NCBI GenBank assembly: GCA_963837755.1
Contig: CAWIOP010000003.1
Coordinates: 868,001-932,000 of the forward strand
From: JADGHX01 sp963837755
GTDB lineage: Bacteria; Pseudomonadota; Gammaproteobacteria; Steroidobacterales; Steroidobacteraceae
Direction: 5' to 3'
Length of the DNA: 64,000 bases
How positions within the stretch are numbered: position 1 is the first letter of the stretch; each line of letters begins with the position of its first letter. Position numbers and translations under genes: made by a program. A model generated the notes under the pieces. That model was not told where the DNA came from and did no database searches. It saw only the letters and a list, made by a program, of their open reading frames with translations. This document shows, piece by piece, positions 8,633 through 17,066 of this stretch.

Positions 8633-9256
8633 TCACGCCGGAAGGTAGTCTGCCGGGCACGCTGCGACAATCTTGCCAGCCACATTGACGACGTTCCGAG
8701 GCAGCAGGCATGCACCAAGACGCGCCGGGTGGATCTCAATGTAGTTGCTTGCGATAGCGCGCAGCGCACGCACTCGTGACAGCCGTCCCGGCGGAACGGC
8801 CAGAACGAGTTCCGAAGTTGGCGCGACAGTGCGCACATGCTTGAACATCGGCACCTGATCAGTATCGGCCGTAATGATTATTTGCTTCTCGACCAGACCT
8901 GTCAGCGCGTCGACCAGCACGCGACTTGCCAAGGCAACATCTGTCTCCTTCTCCTCTTGAAAGGGGCACGAACGCGCTTGTGTCTTGCAGGACTTTACGA
9001 CGCGCTGAAATCGGGACAGCACGACTTCGACACGGCGTTCGCGGAGCGCGGCGATGTACTTACGATGTCGGCGCGCCTTGTCAGGATTCCAATCGGCTAC
9101 CGCCGTAAAGTAGACGACGGCTCGCAACTCGTCCGCGGCGCTCAGGAACGACTGAGCCAGAGTCCACAGATCCAGCCATTTGAGTTGCGGCGTCTGCAGC
9201 TCGCTGATCGAGTGATACAAGTTGAAGCCGTCTACATAGCAGATAGCGTGTTTCAT
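8633..9256 (-). CDS. NYN-domain protein (predicted PIN-like ribonuclease)
   Basis: A 207-residue protein of the NYN/LabA family, predicted metal-dependent ribonucleases of the PIN fold. Visible signatures: ICYVDGFNLYHSI at the N-terminus with the first acidic residue D9, the mid-protein KETDVALASRVLVDAL and the IITADTDQVPMFKHV strand with two more acids. Family length is about 200-240, so this copy looks complete. The ATG at 9256 is chosen because the family starts right before the VDGFN strand; an upstream extension is low complexity. A second, truncated relative is at 19352. Such genes are common in islands as defence or toxin-like elements; that role is inferred. Confidence 0.85.
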   Translation of the reverse strand: MKHAICYVDGFNLYHSISELQTPQLKWLDLWTLAQSFLSAADELRAVVYFTAVADWNPDKARRHRKYIAALRERRVEVVLSRFQRVVKSCKTQARSCPFQEEKETDVALASRVLVDALTGLVEKQIIITADTDQVPMFKHVRTVAPTSELVLAVPPGRLSRVRALRAIASNYIEIHPARLGACLLPRNVVNVAGKIVAACPADYLPA

Positions 9257-9477
9257 ATTGACTGCCGCAGGCTGTTCCCTTAGTCTGAAATGCATCCACC
9301 CGGAGGACCACGTGAGCCTTCGGATGAAGGGGCTAACCTGCCAGCGGGGTTGGCCCTTTCGCTTTTTGGGCTTTTCGTTTTTTGTCGTCGGCCGTCTGGG
9401 TCGACGAGATTCTCCGCCTTCGCGTCGTAGAGCCCGACGCAGATTCAATGCTGCGCAGAATCACCTATCACTGATGG
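9257..9477. other. Upstream region of the NYN gene
   Basis: Nothing coding recognised. The stretch 9345-9400 is rich in short T-runs (GCTTTTTGGGCTTTTCG). It leads into repeat D copy 2. Confidence 0.4.
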
Positions 9478-9775
9478 GGCGCCCGCTCTCCCGGGGGCAT
9501 CGGAACGGTTCGCCAGGCGCCCGCATCACAAATGCCTTTGAGATGGAGAAGGGCGCGGAGATCAAGGCGGCGTAAAGGCGATGCGCGTTCATCGCGCCGT
9601 CTTCGATCACCTGAAGGATTTCCCGATTCATGAATCCCCCCTGATGACTTCCACGATAGTGATCGGTGCGAGGAAGGCGAGCGATGTCGTGGCGAGACGG
9701 GTAACGAGGCGCACGCGTCGAAAGGGATGGCCGCTCCGCTGTCTCGAGTCACCGTGCGTCTCGCGGCGCCGCAGA
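9478..9775. repeat. Dispersed repeat D, copy 2 (split)
   Basis: Two blocks (9488-9560 and 9660-9770) match the single block at 5836-6012. Between them lie about 100 bases, including a short minus-strand frame from 9631 starting MNREILQVIEDG, which I do not call as a gene. Its left end abuts the antitoxin copy 2, exactly where the toxin gene should begin. Confidence 0.65.
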
Positions 9776-9776
9776 A

Positions 9777-10019
9777 TCATGGGAAATCCTCGAGTTCCCG
9801 GCGGACATCTTCCGACGTCAGCGGAGGCGTGCCCGGGGCGAAAAGGTGCGCCTTCCTCCCACTGTCGGGGTCGATGTAATAAGGAGACCCCCGAGCAGGT
9901 CGGATGATCGGGTACGGAATATCCGGATACTCGGGGTCCGGAGGCGGCGTCGTAGTCTGCGCCTCTCGGACATCCCGACCGCCGGCATTGAGGGTTTCGA
10001 TTGAATCTTCGTCGGTCAT
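9777..10019 (-). CDS. Antitoxin-like protein, copy 2, intact and toxin-less
   Basis: An 80-residue acidic protein (starts MTDEDSIETL, ends SEDVRRELEDFP) with a proline-rich centre (PPPDPEYPDIPYPIIRP). In copy 1 the same gene overlaps a VapC start by ATGA; here the toxin has been replaced by repeat D, so this is an orphan antitoxin-like gene. Full-length frame, ATG start and a conserved promoter suggest it is still expressed. Possible roles: leftover, or protection against a toxin encoded elsewhere. I know no named domain for it. Confidence 0.65.
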   Translation of the reverse strand: MTDEDSIETLNAGGRDVREAQTTTPPPDPEYPDIPYPIIRPARGSPYYIDPDSGRKAHLFAPGTPPLTSEDVRRELEDFP

Positions 10020-10067
10020 GATCTGCTCCTTGTTGGTGTTTCGAGCCTCCGTGCTCGAGAGGTCTCA

Positions 10068-10096
10068 ACTCTAGATATGTATCGAACACGAGGCAA
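10068..10096 (-). promoter_or_regulatory. Sigma-70-like promoter of antitoxin copy 2
   Basis: Minus strand TTGCCT, 17 bases, TAGAGT, in the same place relative to the start as in copy 1. Confidence 0.55.
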
Positions 10097-10339
10097 TGAA
10101 AAATCAGCTCACAAAAGTACGAAGCACGGTACTTCGGAAATCGGTGGCACATGATCGTTCGCGAAAGATCGTGCCAGGGTCACACGTGTGCGAGCGACAG
10201 CGCCATGACGCTATCGTCTTCGTTTGGCAGGAGTCGGTACACACGCGAATCTGCTGCAATCGTCAAGAAATGGTCGCGATGCCGCATCGGGCATGAGGGG
10301 TTCCGGCGCGGGCGCTTGCGCTTGCATGATGCGCAGAGA

Positions 10340-10805
10340 GGTTTGCGTTCTGCCGCACCTGGGGTGTCTGCTGTCTGGCGCTACCTGCTTCAGGTAACAC
10401 GCTGCTCGTCCTTGGTTGCGCATTACTCGACGTGGTGTGGCCGTTGCTCGCGTGCCCCCGCGCGATACTCGAGTCCGGTGCCGCGCTACTTGTTCACGGT
10501 GCGACGTTCCTCTTCTTCTGTACGGCGTCCCTTGTCTTCAGTTCGACGTTTCAGTCGACGGAAGTTGCAACTTCCGGGTTATGGCGCGAGGGGTTGGTTC
10601 TTCGTATCGCGATCTTGCTCCCTTGTCTGCTGGTGTTGGTCTTCTGTCGCGCGCGCCTGGTCGATGGGGCGCGATCCTGGCCGGCAGTGCGGAGGGTTTG
10701 GGCGCCAGTGCTGCGGCACTCCTTGAGAAGATCTCGCCGTCGGCTAGCCGTCGCGAGCGGTGCGGATCTGAACCGACTCGAAGTCATCCTGGCCTGCAGA
10801 TCGAA
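10340..10805. repeat. Diverged repeat family, copy C
   Basis: First half matches copy B; second half (10590-10800) matches the end of copy A, for example the CTGAACCGA-TCGAA block and GGGGTTGGT. It is thus the longest representative and shows the order of the family. No gene seen. Confidence 0.55.
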
Positions 10806-10819
10806 AAGGGAGCTCTTGA

Positions 10820-10921
10820 ATGCAGACGCCTCAGAGCAACCTGACCCGCATCACGACCGTCACGAAAGCGTGGGAGAGCCTGCGGCCGGGAAAACGCTTC
10901 ACTGGGACTAACGCTCGATGA
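10820..10921 (+). pseudogene. Remnant of a small conserved protein (SNLTR...LRPGK type)
   Basis: A 33-codon frame MQTPQSNLTRITT...WESLRPGKRF resembles the N-terminus of a small hypothetical protein family starting SNLxRLxxVxxAWxxLRPxKxF that is normally about 70-80 residues. The frame then ends and the rest is not found. Likely a 3'-truncated relic. Function of the family is unknown. Confidence 0.35.
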
Positions 10922-11299
10922 GTCGCGGAAGGGGCGCCAGGATTAGGCGTCGACGCGTTCCGTATGGGCAGCAATGGGAGACGCTGGCGGACTGCACGCG
11001 GTGATGCCCTCGGCCGGAGTCGAACTGCGCTTCTAACTGCATGAGTCGCTTCATTGTCCAGGTTTCGCCGACCAAGTGGTACCCCGGTATCTACCCCGGC
11101 GATTTTTCGACCTGAGCATGGTCATAGATTGTTAACGTGCTAGCGATGTTCATTCGGATTGCTCGAGCGCTTCAGAAATTCGGGCCAGAGCCTGTGCGCC
11201 ACGATTGTGAGATAAAGGTCAGCGGCACGTTCGCATTGAGGGTCTCGGATATGGACGCCTTGCTGATGACCTTGTCGAGGCCGCCGAACACCTGATTCC
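10922..11299. other. Gene-poor stretch
   Basis: No supported gene. The minus frame 11172-11300 could be the end of a lost gene (reads GGLDKVISKASISETLNANV), but I cannot identify it. Confidence 0.3.
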
Positions 11300-11425
11300 T
11301 GATCGGCCGGCACGTGAAGATCGAAGTCAGTGAAGGGAGGATGACCATCGAGGCGTGCGCAGCGCAGGTCGATTGAAGTGCTGCCATTGCCTCAGCGCCG
11401 GATGCACGCCGATCCGGCGCTGAGG
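11300..11425. repeat. Dispersed repeat R2, copy 1, with terminal hairpin
   Basis: About 125 bases starting TGATCGGCCGGCACGTGAAG and ending in a perfect 14-bp stem, CCTCAGCGCCGGAT / ATCCGGCGCTGAGG (11390-11403 and 11412-11425), with an 8-base loop. Further copies are at 11635, 13733 and, end only, 18996. Behaves like a REP/BIME-type intergenic element. Confidence 0.75.
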
Positions 11426-11634
11426 TGCGACGGGACAGAGACGCCGGATGCGATCGATCCGACGTCGAGGCGATCACAGGTTCATCCCGGCAGCCTTCGC
11501 ACTGCTCCTCTTATGATCTATGTGCAGGAATGAAGCCTGCACCGCGAGAAAGCGCTCGAGCTCGTCCTTCTTCGGCAGCTCGAGTTGGTAGCGCGAGACG
11601 AACGAGGCCACTGGGCTGCAAGCCGCCAGTTTCG
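11426..11634. other. Spacer between two R2 repeats, possible gene-end remnant on the minus strand
   Basis: The minus frame ending at 11474 reads RYQLELPKKDELERFLAVQ, which looks protein-like, but it continues upstream only into the repeat. I cannot name it. Confidence 0.3.
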
Positions 11635-11749
11635 TGATCGGCCGGCACGTGGCGATCGAAGTCAGTGAAGGGAGGACGATCGAGGCGTGCGCAGCGCAGG
11701 TCGATTGAAATGCTGTCGTGGCCTCGGCGCCGGATGCATGTCGATCCGG
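11635..11749. repeat. Dispersed repeat R2, copy 2
   Basis: Same 5' part as copy 1 (GATCGAAGTCAGTGAAGGGA) but the terminal hairpin is damaged: the right arm reads ATCCGGGCACG. Confidence 0.7.
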
Positions 11750-11881
11750 GCACGTAGTGACGGTTGACACCAACTGGTCCGACTCCTAGAGTGTTCTCGA
11801 ACGCAATGGCCAGCTCGGCGTTCGCCCGCCTCGCAAGAGGTCCTCACCAGGAGTGGGATAACCAAGAGGTGCTGGCTTAAC

Positions 11882-11913
11882 AAGCCCCGCCCAGTGCGGG
11901 GCTTGGCCTTTTT
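11882..11913 (+). terminator. Rho-independent terminator
   Basis: Perfect 9-bp stem AAGCCCCGC / GCGGGGCTT with a 5-base loop and five Ts at 11909-11913. The T-run serves plus-strand transcription, yet no plus gene is seen just upstream; it may also help end the minus gene whose stop is at 11912. Confidence 0.75.
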
Positions 11914-12472
11914 AGGGCGGCTCACGTATCGGTTTACCCTGCAGGGTGTTCGACAGAAGAACCGGAAGCCGCACGTGCTTTGCTCGCTCACCCCGCGGGC
12001 TCAACTCAATCCGCCCGTAGTAAGCGCTCTGAACAATCAGAGTAACCGTGTCCGCGTTTGTTCTGTCCGGCCGCACGGCGAAGAACACTCGGTACTCATG
12101 ACCTGCTGGCGCGCAGGCCATCTCGGTGGTGACGAAGTTCTCTTTCCTCGCGAAGTAGCACTTTCTGGTTGCGAGTCTCCGCACTAACGCTTCGAGACGC
12201 GATGAGGCACGGTATCTTTCGTAATCGAACGCGCGACGTTCGCGGTCATCCCTATACTCTTCGGCGCCCGGGCCCGCATTGGCAGACTCGCACGTGAACA
12301 CGTGCAGGCTGAACCCTACGTTGATCGTAATCGTCCGTGCCGAATTGTTGCGGGAACTCCGCAGGTCGCAATTGAATCGGAACGGATGCAGGTGCGCGAG
12401 CGAATACGTTCTGCCGTCTGAACTGATGTGCGGTTTCCATCGAATCAAGCCGGCGGCCCAGTTGACTCCCAT
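11912..12472 (-). CDS. Conserved hypothetical protein (annotated elsewhere as stationary-phase growth adaptation-like)
   Basis: A 186-residue soluble protein. Recognisable family features: an N-terminal SLAHLHPFRF segment, a central FSLHVFTC, a RAFDYERY motif, then EYRVFFAV, VQSAYY and the C-terminal SNTLQGKPIREPP. Such proteins are small island-borne genes found across Proteobacteria with no tested function; some databases carry the label 'stationary phase growth adaptation protein'. The start at 12472 is favoured over 12496 because conserved similarity begins with WKPHIS soon after. It stands alone between repeats. Confidence 0.6.
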   Translation of the reverse strand: MGVNWAAGLIRWKPHISSDGRTYSLAHLHPFRFNCDLRSSRNNSARTITINVGFSLHVFTCESANAGPGAEEYRDDRERRAFDYERYRASSRLEALVRRLATRKCYFARKENFVTTEMACAPAGHEYRVFFAVRPDRTNADTVTLIVQSAYYGRIELSPRGERAKHVRLPVLLSNTLQGKPIREPP

Positions 12473-13103
12473 GTGCAAGATCCTTGGGACAAGCACGACC
12501 GACCACGTGCATGCGCGGTGTGGTTGTGCGTTGAATGGGAGAAGTCGATGGCATCGACTTCGTACGCGACGGAAGAGGTGAGTTGTCGTGCGCTCAGCGC
12601 AGAAACTCGACGTCGCGATTAGAGCCTCGGCGCGGAAAGTGTATTTATTTTTGTCGCCGTGTCACGCGTTCATCTATACGAGTGCGCGTGATTCACGGTT
12701 GTTGATTGAACGTGTTCATGATCGATCGACTGGCGAATTAACTACCTACGAGATCTAGCATTCAGAGATGCGTCCTCGCATCGCGCACCTGGTGACGTCG
12801 GCAGCAGGAGGCGCGTACAAGAATCAGTAGGAACAGCTCCCTGTGCTCAAACCCAGCAACAAACCTCTGCGCTTGACGTTGGGTTACGCCGCACGGACGC
12901 GCCGGGAGTGGACGTGCCCTACCTGCGCCTGCGCGGTCGCTGGGGGCAATGGGCAACTACGACATCAAAAAGCGCAACGCTCGCTGGGAGCTGAAGAAGC
13001 AGGGCGCCGCGCGCGTCGTCGACTGCAGATATGAATTGGAGTCGCGACGCTATCAAGCCGGCGATCGTACGTGCGTAAATTTCAAGTTGTGCGATTGCTG
13101 AGA
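12473..13103. other. Long non-coding stretch
   Basis: No supported gene. It contains an AT-richer part (12640-12770) and a segment at 12843-12905 translating SNKPLRLT, a peptide often produced by junk intergenic repeats. A short inverted repeat AACCCA...GTTGGGTT lies at about 12848-12886. Confidence 0.4.
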
Positions 13104-13119
13104 GCGTACAAAAGTACGC
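13104..13119. promoter_or_regulatory. Perfect palindrome upstream of a two-gene small operon
   Basis: GCGTAC-AAAA-GTACGC, 65-80 bases before the start of the downstream acidic protein. Position and symmetry are what an autoregulated antitoxin operator would show. Confidence 0.45.
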
Positions 13120-13183
13120 GAGAAAACGCCGGGAACTCGGCGTAATGTTGGAAGCCATCACTGGCCACATTAGGGAAGATGCA

Positions 13184-13438
13184 ATGAATCGATCCATCCT
13201 CGAGTCTGTTGTTGCGCACCGCTCGCGTGCGGAGAACGCAGCAGGAGCGGCGCCTGATTGTTTTGCGGAACTCATCAGTGATGACGATATTCCGTGGGAC
13301 GAGATCATGGCGGACTTCAGCTCGGAAGAGCACAAGATTGTTTTCGATCCAGCCGACTACCCGTCCGATGAAGCGATGATGGCCGCGGCGGAGGCGCTGC
13401 TTCTCAAGTGGGCGGAGGAGGGCGAGGATGAGGAATGA
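13184..13438 (+). CDS. Small acidic protein, first gene of a two-gene operon
   Basis: An 84-residue strongly acidic protein (MNRSILESVV..., SDDDIPWDEIMADF, KWAEEGEDEE at the end). ATG 13184 is chosen over 13145 because AGGGAAG precedes it by six bases. It overlaps the next gene by ATGA. A palindrome lies upstream. Size, charge and arrangement resemble an antitoxin ahead of its toxin, but I recognise neither family, and no RHH, AbrB or HTH motif is evident. Codon use and GC content agree with a real gene: the frame keeps G/C at third positions less strictly than its host genes, as expected of acquired DNA. Confidence 0.55.
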   Translation: MNRSILESVVAHRSRAENAAGAAPDCFAELISDDDIPWDEIMADFSSEEHKIVFDPADYPSDEAMMAAAEALLLKWAEEGEDEE

Positions 13439-13698
13439 GAAACGTGGCGCAGTTCGTCGTCGTCTACGCGTATTTCGGGCCGACGCCTTCGCTGCCGCAC
13501 GGCGAGGTGAGTATTCGCGCAATCGTCCATGCAAGCGAAGGGGATACCTGGCTTGAAGTCAGAGAGCGAGGGCGCAGTCAGATCCGGAATTCGCTTTCGA
13601 CGCGGCTGCCGATTCAAGCCGTATCGCGGTTTCCAGGTGCACAAAAGCCGGCTTGGTGCACGCCCGCCTCGCATGATGTCTGCCCCGGTGGCAGGTAA
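13435..13698 (+). CDS. Small basic protein, second gene of the two-gene operon
   Basis: An 87-residue protein starting MRNVAQFVVVYAYFGPTPSL, with a hydrophobic first strand and a basic C-terminal half (RERGRSQIRNSLSTRLPIQ). Its ATG overlaps the stop of the acidic gene, so the two are made together. The pair acidic/basic with overlapping ends suggests a complex, possibly toxin-antitoxin. No family recognised. The last 20 or so residues approach the repeat R2 copy 3 and may be a non-native ending. Confidence 0.45.
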   Translation: MRNVAQFVVVYAYFGPTPSLPHGEVSIRAIVHASEGDTWLEVRERGRSQIRNSLSTRLPIQAVSRFPGAQKPAWCTPASHDVCPGGR

Positions 13699-13732
13699 GC
13701 GGATCCGGACTAAGTGAAGCCCGCCGGTTCCA

Positions 13733-13869
13733 TGATCGGCCGGCACGTGAAGATCGAAGTCAGTGAAGGGCGGATGACGATCGCGGCGCGCGCAGCGGCG
13801 CGCCCAGCGCAAGTCGATTGAAGTGCTGCCGCGGCCCCGGCGCTGGATGCATGCGATCCGGCGCTGAGG
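13733..13869. repeat. Dispersed repeat R2, copy 3
   Basis: As copy 1 but with a 12-base insertion-like expansion (GCGCGCAGCGGCGCGC) in the middle and a slightly imperfect terminal stem ending ATCCGGCGCTGAGG. Confidence 0.75.
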
Positions 13870-13939
13870 GTGGGACGCGGCCCGCTTGGGTCGCACACTT
13901 TCGCGTAGTGACAATTGACATCGAAGGCGATCGACTGCG

Positions 13940-15394
13940 CTACGCTCGCTCAGACTGCTCCTTGTTCACGCGTCGCAAGAACTCCGCCAGCTTCTTCGCG
14001 CCCGCATTGCACGCCGGATTCGCCAGTAACGCCTGAAGCACTCCGCGACATTCATGCAGCAGGTACGCCGGCATTCCACCCAGCTGTGCGCGTTCCATGA
14101 AGGCGACGAACTCCTCCTCGACGACCGAGTACGCCTCTGCGCGAGTGACCGACGCCGCGCTCTGCAAGGCGTCCCTGAGCGTACGCCGTCCCATGTACTG
14201 GCCGAAGTCGCGCTCGAATCCGCGGTTGATCGCGGGGCCCACGATACGGCGATAGCTCTCCTTCTCCAGCAGGATGCCCCGAGTCAGTAGCAGCTCGAGG
14301 AACTGCGCGGCCGCAAGCTGAAGGTTCGGCTCCGGAGATTCGACGACATCGTCGAGCTTCACGAGTATCAGCGTGCGTTGCCCGGCAGGGAGCTTCATGA
14401 AATCGTCCGCTGTCATGTCCTGCAAGGCCACTGCGATCTCGTGCAATCTGCCGTGCGCCAACACCTCGGACAGCGGCCTGTTGGCCGAGAAGGCTGATGC
14501 CAGCTGAATGCCGAACGCCTTGGCGCTGTCAATGCGCCGGTCCCGCGGTTCAAGGCAGGCGCGTACGAGATCGTCGATCTGCGGCGGGATGGCCTGATTG
14601 ATCAACGACAGCTCTTCATACAGGCCTTGCGGAATGCGCTTTCCGCAGAGCGCTTCATACAGCGTCACGCCGAGCGAATACAGGTCCGAACGCGAATCGA
14701 TGAGCTCGCCGCCTTCCTGCTCGGGAGACATGTAGCCTGGGGTTCCGATCCACGCGCCCGACTTCGTTAGCTCGAGGGCGTCTGTCTGGGAGAGGGCGAT
14801 GCCGAAGTCGACGAGATACGCCGACTCGCGATCCGGTGTGATGATGATGTTCCCCGGCTTCACATCGCGGTGAACGATTCCCAGCGAATGCGCATGTTCC
14901 AGCGCCGAGGCAATCTGGTGAAACCAGTTCCGGGCCCGGTCGAAATCGATGGAGCCCTGCTCGTCGATGATCTCGCGCAGATTCGTGCCCTCGATGAACT
15001 GCGAGATGATGATGAAGCGTCCCGGGCGGAAGTCGACGTCGTAGACGCTCGGAATGTTCGGGTGCGAGAGGCGCGCCAGAATTCGGGCTTCCCGTCTGAA
15101 ACGCTCCTGCTCGGGCAGGGAAAATTGCGTTGCGAGGGGATTCAGCACTTTGACCGCGATGTCCCGTTCCAGCTCGTTGTCGCGACCCCGGATCACGCGT
15201 GCGAAGCCGCCTTCGCCGTGAGGTCTGGATTCGAATGAGAAGCGCTCGGCCGGTGGCACGGCTGAGCGCACGTTGTTCTGAAGCATGGTCATTCCTCTCC
15301 GGCGCGCGTAATCCGGCCCGGGCATGTCCCGCCCGCCCAGTAAGCCCCAGAAGCGCAGTTTCGCGACGTTGGGGAAATGGATGCTGACCGTCAT
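13940..15394 (-). CDS. Serine/threonine protein kinase
   Basis: A 484-residue cytoplasmic kinase. The Hanks-type domain occupies about residues 55-310: glycine loop HGEGGFARV (63-ish), ATP lysine in IAVKVL (K82), catalytic loop HRDVKPGN (175-182), DFG (196-198), and the activation segment GTPGYMSPEQ. All catalytic residues are present, so it should be active. The C-terminal 170 residues are helical and of unknown role, with no transmembrane helix. The N-terminal 20 residues (FPNVAKLRFWGLLGG) are conserved in similar kinases. The start at 15394 is preferred over 15406. It is transcribed alone. Partners are unknown; the pseudokinase at 22 kb is a separate gene. Confidence 0.92.
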   Translation of the reverse strand: MTVSIHFPNVAKLRFWGLLGGRDMPGPDYARRRGMTMLQNNVRSAVPPAERFSFESRPHGEGGFARVIRGRDNELERDIAVKVLNPLATQFSLPEQERFRREARILARLSHPNIPSVYDVDFRPGRFIIISQFIEGTNLREIIDEQGSIDFDRARNWFHQIASALEHAHSLGIVHRDVKPGNIIITPDRESAYLVDFGIALSQTDALELTKSGAWIGTPGYMSPEQEGGELIDSRSDLYSLGVTLYEALCGKRIPQGLYEELSLINQAIPPQIDDLVRACLEPRDRRIDSAKAFGIQLASAFSANRPLSEVLAHGRLHEIAVALQDMTADDFMKLPAGQRTLILVKLDDVVESPEPNLQLAAAQFLELLLTRGILLEKESYRRIVGPAINRGFERDFGQYMGRRTLRDALQSAASVTRAEAYSVVEEEFVAFMERAQLGGMPAYLLHECRGVLQALLANPACNAGAKKLAEFLRRVNKEQSERA

Positions 15395-15659
15395 GCGCGC
15401 CTCCAATGTTTTCGTGGGATGCGTGGGCTATATCAGCTGAAGCAGCGGTTGCGTCGTTCGGGGACGCGCCATGGCGCTCGCTGCGCGCTGAAATCCCGTT
15501 TCTATCAGGACGGTTGAGCGCTCGAATTCCGTGTCTCCTTTCGAGAGAGCCGAATGCGTGTTGATCCGGCGCGGGGGTGCGATGCGCCCGCGACTTTCCG
15601 CGCAATGCGAGATGTCGCGTCAGGACGCGCGGAGCTTCCCGAACTCGACATGCTGGTTG
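15395..15659. other. Upstream region of the kinase gene
   Basis: No gene supported. It presumably holds the kinase promoter; no clear sigma-70 hexamers found. A long frame on the minus strand across 14655-15854 is a by-product of the kinase gene. Confidence 0.4.
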
Positions 15660-15854
15660 AGAACAGGGTGATGGTCGATCAGGAGGGCGATGCGTCAAAT
15701 TCTCATGCGATTGAACCGGGGGGATAGGCAGCCCCACGCTTTCTGCACACGCTCGGGATAGTTGAGCGGACGTACTCCCGTGGGGCGGATGGAAAGCCTG
15801 CCTTGCTGAAAGATTACGACCGTCGGGATTGATCTGGCAAAGAGCGTTTTTCAA
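15660..15854 (+). mobile_element. IS110/IS1111-type insertion sequence, left-end remnant
   Basis: At 15810-15854 the plus strand encodes KITTVGIDLAKSVFQ, the unmistakable start of an IS110-family transposase with its first catalytic Asp, but the start codon position reads TGA AAG and the gene is cut right after CAA. The preceding 150 bases (GGGGGGATAGGCAGCCCCAC) look like the usual left flank of such elements. The rest of the element is missing. The cut edge coincides with a TpsB fragment. Confidence 0.75.
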
Positions 15855-16080
15855 AAGGGCGGGATATGCAGCTCGGTTCTGGCAACCGCCCCGGCATCTG
15901 CGAATGCGCTGCTTTCGCGGTACCCGCGAACCGCTCCCACGCCACCACCGTTGAGCTGCTCCGTTCCCAGTAGCGGCCCGCTGGCAACCTGCACACTCGT
16001 CGTCACATTGAGCGAGAACGCTCGCGGCAACGGGCGAGAGAAGCCCGCATCGACGCGGGCGTATGCGTAGTCCGCTTTGG
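15851..16080 (-). pseudogene. TpsB (ShlB/FhaC-type) outer-membrane transporter fragment
   Basis: About 75 codons of the C-terminal barrel of a two-partner secretion transporter: LLGTEQLNGGG followed by the hallmark VRGYRE and TELHIPPF. Both ends are truncated: one by the IS110 remnant, which even supplies the stop codon, the other by the decarboxylase fragment. Full TpsB proteins are about 550 residues. No partner exoprotein gene is present. Confidence 0.75.
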
Positions 16081-16084
16081 CGCC

Positions 16085-16899
16085 GGTTCGAGCCACGTCG
16101 AACTTCGCGTGCAGTGGCTGCGCGACTTGTTCGGGTTGCCGAGTGGCGTTGCGGGAGCCTTTGTCACCGGCTCGTCGATGGCGAACGTGGTGGCGTTGGC
16201 GTCCGCCCGCCACGCGCTTCTCTCCCGGCTGGAATGGGATGTGGAAGCCAAAGGACTCTATGGCTCGCCCGAGCTCCGCGTGATCGTCAGCGAGGAAGCC
16301 CACGTCACGATCCTGAAGGCGCTGTCGCTGCTGGGGCGATGACCAAAGGCCTGATCGAGGCTGATTCCTGGGCGACCGACGCGCACAAATGGCTCAACGT
16401 TCCCTATGACAGCGGCATCGTGCTCGTGCGTCGGGCGACCGATCTTCGCGCGGCGATGTCGGCCAGCGCCGCATACCTTGCTGAAGGCGTCGAGGGCGAT
16501 CGCGAACCTTCGCACTACACCCCCGAATCCTCGAGGCGGGCGCGCGGCGTAGAAGTCTGGGCCGCACTGCTGAACCTCGGCCGGGAGGGTGTCGCGGATC
16601 TCGTCGAGCGCGCCTGCCGCCATGCGCGCGCCTTCGCGCAGGGTCTCAAAGTGCATGGGTTTGAGATCCTCAACGATGTCGTGCTGAACCAGGTGCTCGT
16701 CTCGTTCGGATCGCCCGAGGCCACGCGGGCGGTGACCGGCCGTCTCCAGGCTGGCGGTGTCTGTTGGTGTGGCGGGACGGTGTGGCAGGGGCGCACAGCC
16801 ATGCGCATCAGTGTCTCGAATTGGGCGACCACCGAAGCGGATGTGCAGCTGAGCATCGAGGCGATAGTGCGGGCCGCTGAGCGGCATGGGAGCGATTGA
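16085..16899 (+). pseudogene. PLP-dependent decarboxylase with its middle deleted
   Basis: Group II amino-acid decarboxylase family (DOPA/glutamate type). The first block (LRDLFGLPSG, GAFVTGSSMANVVAL) ends in LSLLGR and a stop at about 16342. The second block, in another frame, resumes at SWATDAHKWLNVPYDSG, with the PLP-binding lysine in DAHKW, and runs to the normal C-terminus. About 80-100 residues between them, and the N-terminal third, are missing. Full-length relatives are about 450-480 residues. Not functional as encoded. Confidence 0.8.
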
Positions 16900-17066
16900 C
16901 GGTGGGCTACGCCAGCACCGGCACGCCGGGAGCGGACGAGCCTGCGAGAAGGCGGCTCCAGGACGCTGTGGGCTGCGATTCGATTGGTTGTGGAAGGCGC
17001 GTCTCGTAGCACTCGGCGGGCTGATAATATTCCCGCGCCGCAAGTGGATATGAGGGAGAAAGCCAC

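Larger units (their letters stand above)
9776..10590. repeat. 830-bp duplicated unit, copy 2
   Basis: Counterpart of 7752-8580, containing the intact antitoxin-like gene and its promoter. 10097-10590 is non-coding and highly similar to 8071-8580. Confidence 0.8.

Noticed and set aside
9463..9631. Small minus-strand ORF starting MNREILQVIEDG
   Set aside because: It lies across the split repeat D, has no ribosome site and is not kept in the other copy.
12848..12886. AACCCA...GTTGGGTT inverted repeat with GTTRRRY-like core, translating SNKPLRLT; possible integron attC site
   Set aside because: Only about 36 bases long, the left box does not match RYYYAAC, and no second site or integron integrase is present.
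14655..15854. 399-codon minus-strand open frame upstream of the kinase start
   Set aside because: Out-of-frame reading of the kinase gene and its leader; composition is Arg/Pro-rich without motifs.
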